NCBI RefSeq assembly: GCF_000512695.2 | Contig: NZ_AZRW02000011.1 | Span: 106,804-170,803 of the forward strand | Source of the DNA: Pseudomonas sp. QTF5 | GTDB taxonomy: Bacteria > Pseudomonadota > Gammaproteobacteria > Pseudomonadales > Pseudomonadaceae | DNA length: 64,000 bases | Direction of reading: 5' to 3' | In this document: one piece after another, positions 36,442 through 43,423 of the stretch | Layout of the letters: each line of letters starts with the position of its first letter | How positions within the stretch are numbered: the stretch's first letter is position 1 | Position numbers and translations under genes: made by a program | The notes under the pieces: generated by a model | Database searches by the model: none | What the model saw: only the letters and a program-made list of their open reading frames with translations | What the model was told of the DNA's origin: nothing

Positions 36442-37026
36442 ATGCGATTTTTGCCTGGCCTGATTTGCCTGCTACCCCTTTTGAGCCCTTTGGCTCATGC
36501 CGAACTGATTGACGATGTAAACGACCGCGGCGAATTGCGCATTGCCCTTGAGGCTAATACACCGCCCTTCAATTTCAAGGAGGACGACAAACTGACCGGG
36601 TTCGAGGTCGAGCTGGGGCAGTTGCTGGCCGCTGAGCTGGATGTGCGCGCCGACTTTGTCGTCACCGATTCCAGTGATTTGCTGACCGGCGTCGAAAGTG
36701 GCAAATACGACATCGCCATCAACCACATTACAGAGAGTCCGGCGCTCACGGAGCGTTTCGACTTCAGCCAACCTTACATTCAAACCAATGCGCAATTGAT
36801 CGCGCAGAAAGAAGAACCGCGCTCAATACTACTGGTGCAGTCACTCACAGAGGAAAAGCCGAAAGCCAGCCAGACCGTGAGCCTGGCGATTCCGTTTCAG
36901 AAGGGTAACCCGGCATTTCATGCCAGCCTGGAAAACGCGCTGCAGCGGATCAAGGCGGATGGTCGGCTGGAAGCGTTGTCACAGAAGTGGTTCGGGGCGG
37001 ATGCGAATGTGGCGCCGAAACAATAA
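36442..37026 (+). CDS. Short family-3 periplasmic solute-binding protein
   Basis: 194 residues from the ATG placed five bases after AAGGAG (an earlier GTG overlaps that site). The signal peptide ends LSPLAHA. The SBP_bac_3 lobe I is clear (RGELRIALEANTPPFNFKEDDKLTGFEVELGQLLA, shown here only as a block at about residues 28-62), followed by DIAINHITESPALTERFDFSQPY. The usual second lobe of about 100 residues is nearly absent: after IQTNAQLIAQ the chain passes quickly to the terminal VSLAIPFQKGNP block. It may be a shortened binder or sensor rather than a transport component. No permease genes adjoin. Confidence 0.75.
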   Translation: MRFLPGLICLLPLLSPLAHAELIDDVNDRGELRIALEANTPPFNFKEDDKLTGFEVELGQLLAAELDVRADFVVTDSSDLLTGVESGKYDIAINHITESPALTERFDFSQPYIQTNAQLIAQKEEPRSILLVQSLTEEKPKASQTVSLAIPFQKGNPAFHASLENALQRIKADGRLEALSQKWFGADANVAPKQ

Positions 37027-37041
37027 GACAATGAAGATTTA

Positions 37042-37147
37042 ATGTGGGAGCGGCGGTGCGGCGATCCGACTTGCTCGCGAATGCAGTGTGTCAGGCAACA
37101 TTGATGTCGATTGACACTCCCTCTTCGCGAGCAAGCCCGCTCCCACA
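37042..37147. repeat. REP pair with one long variant unit
   Basis: The left unit is the long variant GTGGGAGCGGCGGTGCGGCG followed by ATCCGACTTGCTCGCGAA; the right is the standard CTTCGCGAGCAAGCCCGCTC. Confidence 0.85.
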
Positions 37148-37165
37148 TGGGTTTTGGACAGGTCG

Positions 37166-37651
37166 TCAGTTCAGGGTTGCCAGGGCTATCGCCGCTTGTG
37201 GCAACTCCAACTCGCTGAAAACCTGAACGCCATTGCGCTTGAGCAATGCAGCGGTAACCCCTTCACCGCTGACCTTCACGCCACTGAACGTCCCGTCATA
37301 GGTCAACAGATTCCCGCAAGACGGACTGTTGGCCTTGAGCACGGCTATGCGGATGCCGTGCTGTTGCACCAGTTCCAGCGCCTGATAAGCCCCCGAAAGA
37401 AACTCGGCACTGACGTCCTCGCCCTCGGTGGTGATGACCGATACAAGACCATCAAGCACTTCATCGCCCTGCCCGCCCGGAATCTCCGCCGCCGCCCTTG
37501 GCGTCGGCAAACCACCGGCGACTTCCGGGCACAACGGCACCACCCGGCCTTCGGCAATCCACTGTTCCAACAGATTGAATGGCCCGCTCGCCCCGCCGTC
37601 GTAACGAACGCGGTGACCGAGCAAACAGCGGCTTACCAGAATTTTTTGCAT
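37166..37651 (-). CDS. DUF523 protein
   Basis: 161 residues from MQKILVSRCLLGHRVRYDGG. The conserved Cys residues in SRCLLG, PLCPEVAGGL and KANSPSCG are the DUF523 pattern and may form a metal or redox site. Function unknown. Only two bases separate its ATG from the stop of the upstream 2OG-oxygenase gene, so the two are cotranscribed. Confidence 0.85.
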   Translation of the reverse strand: MQKILVSRCLLGHRVRYDGGASGPFNLLEQWIAEGRVVPLCPEVAGGLPTPRAAAEIPGGQGDEVLDGLVSVITTEGEDVSAEFLSGAYQALELVQQHGIRIAVLKANSPSCGNLLTYDGTFSGVKVSGEGVTAALLKRNGVQVFSELELPQAAIALATLN

Positions 37652-37653
37652 GA

Positions 37654-38286
37654 TCAGAACGGCTCGTTGCCACGACGGCGGAACCAGCCCGTCAACGACA
37701 GGCGCTCGCGGGTCGCGGGCAGGACTTCGTGGGGTACTTCGCCCGACAGGAACACCACCAGGCATCCTCCGGTGGGCACTACATCGTGTTCGACACCTTC
37801 GTCCAGGTACATGCGTAGCTGGCCGCCATGTTCGGGCAGCCAGCCGTCATTGAGGTAGATCACCGCCGAGACCATGCGCCGGTCGTCGTCGCGAAAACGG
37901 TCGACATGCTTGAGGTAGAAAGCGCCGGGCGGGTACAGGGCGAAATGGCTTTCGTAATCTTCCAGGCCCAGAAACAAATCGCGATTCATCGCCTCACGCA
38001 GGCCGTCCATCAACCCCAGATAGCGGTCGCAAGCCTCGGCCTGACCGGGTTCGAGCCACTGAATATGGTCGCCACGAATGCCCTCGCGGATCTCCGAAAA
38101 CGGCCCGCGCCCCACGGCGGCCGGGGCGAGTTCGCCCTCCGCAGCACGTTTTCGGCACTCGGCCGCCAGCGCTTGGGTCAGATCCAGAGGCAGGAAAATA
38201 TTCTGCTGCGACCAACCGCGCTCAGCCAGGTCGTCGACGATACGTAACAGCAGCGGGTGATCAGAGGGTATGTGCATGGCGCGCAT
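37654..38286 (-). CDS. 2-oxoglutarate/Fe(II)-dependent oxygenase
   Basis: 210 residues from MRAMHIPSDH (AGGA six bases upstream; MHIPSD three codons later is an alternative). It is a double-stranded beta-helix oxygenase of the prolyl-4-hydroxylase type, with the iron motif HVD in YLKHVDRF, the distal His in GEVPHEVLP and the 2OG-binding Arg in RLSLTGWFRRR. The substrate is unknown. It is followed directly by the DUF523 gene. Confidence 0.85.
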   Translation of the reverse strand: MRAMHIPSDHPLLLRIVDDLAERGWSQQNIFLPLDLTQALAAECRKRAAEGELAPAAVGRGPFSEIREGIRGDHIQWLEPGQAEACDRYLGLMDGLREAMNRDLFLGLEDYESHFALYPPGAFYLKHVDRFRDDDRRMVSAVIYLNDGWLPEHGGQLRMYLDEGVEHDVVPTGGCLVVFLSGEVPHEVLPATRERLSLTGWFRRRGNEPF

Positions 38287-38419
38287 AGTATTCCTGTGCC
38301 CGCAAATCCGACAGAGCCGCGCAGCGGAGGATTGGTCGGATAAGGCACTCAACCTGATACGAATTCTCGACAAGTACGAATACCCCACGGAGAATAGTCG
38401 CCTGCTGACAGGAGCCCCT

Positions 38420-39172
38420 ATGCGTCGTTTGCTTTTCTCACTGTTGATGTTCTGCGTTTTGCCCGCCTGGGCGGACGGCCACGACCAGTTGTACAAGGTC
38501 GCCGGCTGGGCAGAACAACGCGCGCATTTCAACGATGCTCTCTCCACCGCTCAGCAGCGTTACCAGAATAGCCTGCCGCCGGCAGTGTTTCAGGCTCTGG
38601 TCAATAACAGCAACCAGCGCTTTGCTCCCAAAGCCATGGACCAGCGTGCCGAGGCGCAACTGCGCAAGAAACTCACCGATCCGAAACCTGCACTGACCTT
38701 CTTCCAATCGCCCTTGGGCAAGAAAATCGTCGCCGCCGAACTGCTGGCGACCCGCCGCGATCAATTGGCGAAAAACGCCAAGGGCTTGCCGAAAATACAG
38801 GCCAGCGATACCCGTCAACTCATCATTGGCCACCTCGCCCAGGCCCTGCCTGCCCGCGAGGCCGGTGCTGAAGTCAGCCTGGCGATCGCGGGCGTGGCGG
38901 CCGACAGCCTTAGCTCGATGATCCCCGGCCTGCTCGGGGGCGGTCAGGCTCAAGGCATGTTGAATGGTCAGCGTCAGCGCCTGATGGAGCAGATCGGCGC
39001 TGACCTGAACAACACACTGCTGTATGTCTATCGCGACCTGACGGATGAAGAGCTGGAAGAGTTCGCGACCTTTGCCGAGTCCACTGAAGGCAAGGCTTAC
39101 TACCAAGCGGCATTGGCGGCGATTCGGGCGGGGTTGGCGGTGGGGCAGAGTACGTCGAGCCTCAGTCAATAA
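38420..39172 (+). CDS. Secreted DUF2059-like protein
   Basis: 250 residues from the ATG after AGGAG. The signal peptide MRRLLFSLLMFCVLPAWA is clear. The rest is helical, with a C-terminal segment DLTDEELEEFATFAESTEGKAYYQA that resembles the end of DUF2059 proteins. Likely periplasmic. Function unknown. A longer frame upstream (to 38270) overlaps the oxygenase start region and lacks a signal peptide. Confidence 0.72.
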   Translation: MRRLLFSLLMFCVLPAWADGHDQLYKVAGWAEQRAHFNDALSTAQQRYQNSLPPAVFQALVNNSNQRFAPKAMDQRAEAQLRKKLTDPKPALTFFQSPLGKKIVAAELLATRRDQLAKNAKGLPKIQASDTRQLIIGHLAQALPAREAGAEVSLAIAGVAADSLSSMIPGLLGGGQAQGMLNGQRQRLMEQIGADLNNTLLYVYRDLTDEELEEFATFAESTEGKAYYQAALAAIRAGLAVGQSTSSLSQ

Positions 39173-39190
39173 TATTCAGCGTCTGGAACA

Positions 39191-39294
39191 TCGCTTTCGC
39201 GAGCAAGCCCGCTCCCACACTTGATCTCTGGCGTATGCAAATTCTGTATCCGCTGGAGATCTAATGTGGGAGCGGGCTTGCTCGCGAAGAGGCC
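39191..39294. repeat. REP pair (BIME)
   Basis: CTTTCGCGAGCAAGCCCGCT at about 39194 and the complement ending near 39290, between the convergent DUF2059-like and hydrolase genes. Confidence 0.9.
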
Positions 39295-39304
39295 CGAACG
39301 ACCG

Positions 39305-40252
39305 CTAAAGATTCCGCCCCTTCATCCGCTTGCTCAAAAACCCGAAATACTCCCCACGCAACGCCGATGTCTCATTCGCCAGATGATGCCGCGCTTCAGG
39401 CAGCATCAGCACCTGAGGCCGATCGAACTTGCCCCGCAACACCTCAAGGTTGTGTTGCCAATCTACGGTCATGTCCGCCTGCCCCTGCACGATCAGCGGC
39501 CGCCGCGGACTCTTCGGTGCCGCTTCGATACGCTTGATCCACCGCCCCAACGCACCGACCCAGGCCGTTGGCAGGCGCAGCGGTTGCAGCGGATCGGCTT
39601 GCAGGAACGCCAGGAAGTCAGGGTCGTTGGAATTCTCGCTGAAACGCCGGGCGATACCGTTGACGAACGGCTTGAGCAAGTAATAACTGAGCTTCGACCA
39701 GCCCCAGGCTCGCGGCCGCACCAGGGGCGACAGCAGAATTACCTGCCCTTGGGCGGGACTGCTCGCCCCCTGATTGAGCACATGATCGATCACGATCGCC
39801 CCGCCGGTGCTTTGCCCGCACAAGTGCCAAGGCTGCGGAAGGCCCAGCGATTGCGCCTCGGCCAATAGCCCTTGCAGCGTGCTCTGATACTCGGCGAAAT
39901 CCTTGATGCTCGCCCGTTCGCCACTGGACAGGCCATGCCCCGGCAGGTCACAGGCGATCACCGCAAAACCCTGGTCCAGCGCCCACTCGATTACATGCCG
40001 GTAGAGCCCGGTGTGATCGTAGAAGCCGTGAAACAGAAACAGGGTCGCCTTCGCCCGCTCGGGCCACCAGAGCTGGCTGACCACTTCATAGCCATCGACC
40101 TCGAAACGCCCCAGGCCATTGCGCAAGGTTCGCTGCGCAAAATCCAGTCCATAAAAATGCTGATAGGCCATGGCTTCCATCGACAGCGGCTGCCACTCGG
40201 CCAATGGCCGCAGGCCGGCACGCAAATGATCGGGGTCGAAAGTGGCAGACAT
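39305..40252 (-). CDS. Alpha/beta hydrolase, monoacylglycerol-lipase-like
   Basis: 315 residues. The oxyanion segment FLFHGFYDHTGLYRHVIEW is followed by CDLPGHGLSSGERASI and the nucleophile elbow LCGQSTGGAIV (Ser). A lid region and a late acid/His (QGQADMTVDW; EARHHLANE) complete a plausible triad. The pattern fits the serine aminopeptidase S33 / lysophospholipase group. No signal peptide. Substrate unknown. Divergent from the next gene. Confidence 0.85.
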   Translation of the reverse strand: MSATFDPDHLRAGLRPLAEWQPLSMEAMAYQHFYGLDFAQRTLRNGLGRFEVDGYEVVSQLWWPERAKATLFLFHGFYDHTGLYRHVIEWALDQGFAVIACDLPGHGLSSGERASIKDFAEYQSTLQGLLAEAQSLGLPQPWHLCGQSTGGAIVIDHVLNQGASSPAQGQVILLSPLVRPRAWGWSKLSYYLLKPFVNGIARRFSENSNDPDFLAFLQADPLQPLRLPTAWVGALGRWIKRIEAAPKSPRRPLIVQGQADMTVDWQHNLEVLRGKFDRPQVLMLPEARHHLANETSALRGEYFGFLSKRMKGRNL

Positions 40253-40349
40253 GGGCTATTCCAGAACGCGAAACGGACTTTATGGGCCTGCGATATTCAT
40301 CTGTCGCGGCAAGCATGGCAAGCTAGCCGACCTTCGAGGATGGAAACCC

Positions 40350-40928
40350 ATGCGCCCGGCCTACCGCACCACACTGCTTACCAGCCTGCTCGCCCTTGTG
40401 TGTGCCGGCGTGCTGTGGGCCGCCTATGACTGGTTTCAGGGGCGCTACTTGCGCGCCTTCAGTTCGCACACTGCGGTGTTCTCCGGCGACCCGTTGCGCC
40501 TGCCGGACGAACTCGCAGGCCCCGGCGCCATTCGCCTGGTGCACTTCTGGGACCCGGCCTGCCCGTGCAATGTCGGCAATCAACAACACCTGACCGAACT
40601 GGTTGAGCAATATCTACCGCAGGGTGTCGAGTTCTATGCGGTACAAAAGCCCGGCAGCCACGGTCAGTTGCCGAGCACCTTGAGTCGCCTTAAAACCATC
40701 ACTGTCTTGCCAGGTTCCGAACAGATCCCTGCCAGCCCGGCGGTGGCGATCTGGGACCGCAGTGGCAGGCTGGCGTATTTCGGTCCGTACAGCGAAGGCC
40801 TGACCTGCAACTCGAGCAACAGTTTTATCGAGCCGATCCTGCAAGCGCTGAATGAAGGGCGGGCGGTGAATGCCACGAATACGCTGGCGGTGGGTTGCTA
40901 CTGCCCGTGGCCAAAAAAAAAACAATAG
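40350..40928 (+). CDS. Membrane-anchored thioredoxin-fold protein (DUF6436-like)
   Basis: 192 residues from MRPAYRTTLLTSLLALVCAG. One N-terminal membrane helix is followed by a periplasmic domain with VHFWDPACPCNVGNQQHL, a thioredoxin-like active region with CPC instead of CXXC. Two more Cys lie in the C-terminal VGCYCPWP. Possible role in disulfide or copper handling, not proven. The gene ends in an A-rich tract and marks the left edge of the AT-rich island. Confidence 0.65.
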   Translation: MRPAYRTTLLTSLLALVCAGVLWAAYDWFQGRYLRAFSSHTAVFSGDPLRLPDELAGPGAIRLVHFWDPACPCNVGNQQHLTELVEQYLPQGVEFYAVQKPGSHGQLPSTLSRLKTITVLPGSEQIPASPAVAIWDRSGRLAYFGPYSEGLTCNSSNSFIEPILQALNEGRAVNATNTLAVGCYCPWPKKKQ

Positions 40929-41008
40929 ATAACTAGTGCAATATGCCCACCTTAAGTCAGGATGGGCAAAAATTGCTTTACGAAGATTTATGATATTAGG
41001 CAAAGGTA

Positions 41009-42286
41009 TTAGACAATATCTTTAAAATCCAAATAACGTCTTAATGGCCCCGGAATTTCTACGGAGCCGTCAGCCTTTTGAAAGTTTTCCAAAATCGCGA
41101 TCATCGTTCTTCCTAGTGCCGAAGCGGTTCCATTGAGAGTATGAACATACTGATTTTTCTTCAGAAGAGGATCCTTATATTTAATATTAAGGCGCCGCGA
41201 TTGATAGTCAGTACAATTACTTGCTGACGTTATTTCACCATATTCCCCGGCAGTGCCTTTACCCGGCATCCAAGCCTCAATATCGTATTTTTTGTACGCC
41301 GGCGCCCCCAAGTCGCCAGTGCAATTTAGTACGACTCGATACGGAATACCAAGCTCGGTATAAATCTCTTCCTGCAATGCAAGAATTTTATCATGATATT
41401 CAGCGCTATCCTCGGGCAAACACACTACAAATAATTCTAATTTTTCAAATTGATGGACCCTATAAAGGCCTTTGCTAGACTTACCGGAGGCCCCAGCTTC
41501 TCGCCTGAAACAATGGCTTTCGGCAATATAAAGAAGTGGCAGTCGAGCACGATCAATTACCTCATCAGAATGCATACCGGCAATACATATTTCGGCTGTA
41601 GCGATAAGACTCTTATCTAGGCCACCCAGTTCGTACGTATTGCTTTCGTCCCCCTTGGGAGAAAATCCTACGCCTTCCATTATATGATTGTAAGATATGT
41701 CCGGCGTTTGCAAAGGTGTGAAGCCGGCCTTTAATGCCTTGTTGAAAATATAGCTCTTCAGCGCGTGCTGGAGGAACACTGCTTGATTTTTAAGAAAATA
41801 AAATTTTGAACCTGCGACTTTTGCACCCGAGTCAAAATCAAGCAAGTCGAGACTACGCCCCAATTCAAGATGATCCTTACTGGGCAAGAAGAACTTGGGA
41901 ATGTCTCCACTTACTCGAACAGTTAAGTTATCTTCATCGCTGAGGCCAATTGGCACATCTGACGATGTCCAATTTGGTAACTGGCGGATACACAATGAAA
42001 GTTCTGCATCAAGTAAATTAAACCTCTCCTTAGCTTTTATAATGGCACCTTTTAATGTCTTCGTACTCATCGCGACGGACGGCGGGCTTTCCGCCGTTGA
42101 GGCACTATCTCTGGGACCTTTCGAAAGAGCATTCAACTGACCTTGCATATCCTCAAGCTCTCGCTTTTGCGATTTAACGTCCTCATAGAGAGAAATAATG
42201 CGATCCAAATCGATTTTTATATTTCGTGCCGACAAATTGGACTTCATCGACTGATGATTTTCTTGCAGCTGCTTTATATCTATCAT
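41009..42286 (-). CDS. Second seryl-tRNA synthetase
   Basis: 425 residues from MIDIKQLQ (an ATG five codons earlier is possible). An N-terminal coiled-coil tRNA-binding arm (about 1-110) precedes the class II core: the serine-site LIATAEI, motif 2 CFRREAGASGKSSKGLYRVHQFEKLEL, given here by its position near 270-300, and motif 3 NGTASALGRTMIAILENFQ. Catalytic residues look intact, though NGTASALGR departs from the usual NGSGLAVGR. The gene is AT-rich with codon use unlike its neighbours, and lies where the core order has no serS. A spare SerRS may give resistance to a seryl-tRNA synthetase inhibitor or supply seryl-tRNA to a biosynthetic enzyme. Confidence 0.88.
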   Translation of the reverse strand: MIDIKQLQENHQSMKSNLSARNIKIDLDRIISLYEDVKSQKRELEDMQGQLNALSKGPRDSASTAESPPSVAMSTKTLKGAIIKAKERFNLLDAELSLCIRQLPNWTSSDVPIGLSDEDNLTVRVSGDIPKFFLPSKDHLELGRSLDLLDFDSGAKVAGSKFYFLKNQAVFLQHALKSYIFNKALKAGFTPLQTPDISYNHIMEGVGFSPKGDESNTYELGGLDKSLIATAEICIAGMHSDEVIDRARLPLLYIAESHCFRREAGASGKSSKGLYRVHQFEKLELFVVCLPEDSAEYHDKILALQEEIYTELGIPYRVVLNCTGDLGAPAYKKYDIEAWMPGKGTAGEYGEITSASNCTDYQSRRLNIKYKDPLLKKNQYVHTLNGTASALGRTMIAILENFQKADGSVEIPGPLRRYLDFKDIV

Positions 42287-42359
42287 ATTTAATACCCGCA
42301 TATTATTCTAATACTTACGGAAACAAACGGTTTCAGCCCACCGAACCATTACCAAAAAT

Positions 42360-42902
42360 CTAGACAACAACTAAAGGGTTAGATAAAAAATTTGCTAATG
42401 CTTTAATGCCAGATCGCATTTGATCGATATCGATTTTCTCATTAGCTGAGTGTGCATCACTTAAAGAGCCTGCACCAAAAATCGCAGTGGGAATATTGGC
42501 TTCCCGGGCATAATGTCGAGCATCACAACTAGCCCTCCATGCAAATATTCCATTGTTCTTTGCTAACCCCCCGCGCCTCGGAAACAGATTGATCTAATCG
42601 CTTTAAAAAAATGTCCTCCTCAGAAACAGTTATTTCACTCGAGTATTCAATAAAGTTTCGATATCTTCTATCGACGCAGCTGGCAAAAAACCAACATTAA
42701 AAGTGAAGCTGCACTTTTCGGGCACGGAACCAGGCCACTCCCCCCCTGAAATCTTACCCACATTTATCTGTACAGGTCGTTTCCAGATTGAAAAGGCAGA
42801 GTCACTATGAGACTCCCGCATCCCACCACCCAAACCACTTGTATTCTTTATAGGCAGCTTAGCAATAACTCGCAATGCTATTTTTGTAGTACAATTCGCT
42901 AA
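42360..42902 (-). pseudogene. Remnant of an M20 (ArgE/DapE) peptidase gene
   Basis: The minus strand encodes an M20 dimerisation-domain fragment (VQINVGKISGGEWPGSVPEKCSF, within 42630-42875) and then the family's C-terminal part (ASCDARHYAREANIPTAIFG, SDAHSANEKIDI) ending at TAG 42360. Between them the reading frame shifts near 42632 and shifts back near a run of six G on that strand around 42575, with stops in each frame. The catalytic N-terminal half is missing. The gene lies just upstream of the second SerRS gene on the same strand and shares its AT-rich composition. Confidence 0.75.
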
Positions 42903-43423
42903 TTAACGAAGGAAATCTCCTATAACCACATCACCTCAACCAATTAATCCGCTACTCACCCAGAAATATGGTGCCGCTTCATTAATCCTAGATCAGCGGC
43001 CTCAACGCTATAGATCATGTTCTTCCGCCTAAAACCATCTCATTTATCCGCGAACTTTTGACTCAACTATTTATATACTTCGCAGTACGAACCAGCAACC
43101 AGCCTTTGCGTAGGAGACGTACTAATTATGCGCAAGGAATTACCTATATGAGACACTACTCCAAACAACTCATACGTAACACTGTTTAATCCAGACACGA
43201 CAACGAACACTAGAAGATGGAGTCCGTAGATTCAGTGACACTTTCTTGGGATGGCCACGCACACACTCGCGGTGGGGTGTTACCGACCTTGCTCAGTCGA
43301 CCCCACGAAGTAGCAAACACGTTTAAATACGAATTCCTCCTACGAGCGGTGGGCCAATTCGGTGAGCCGTGTTAAACAGTGGCACCAAGGAACTACTGCC
43401 ACTCATAACAACAAGGAGTCACC
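42903..43423. other. Gene-free AT-rich segment
   Basis: About 520 bp between the peptidase remnant and hacB. No frame with coding character, tRNA, IS end or REP was recognised. Composition returns to the high-GC norm near 43420, so this is probably the decayed right part of the inserted island plus the hacB upstream region. Confidence 0.6.

Noticed and set aside
40944..40968. Hairpin TGCCCA/TGGGCA between the thioredoxin-fold gene and the SerRS gene as a terminator
   Set aside because: The stem is bulged and there is no T run on either strand; too weak to call.
43190..43330. Possible transposase remnant to the left of hacB
   Set aside because: No frame gives a recognisable transposase segment and no terminal inverted repeats were seen.
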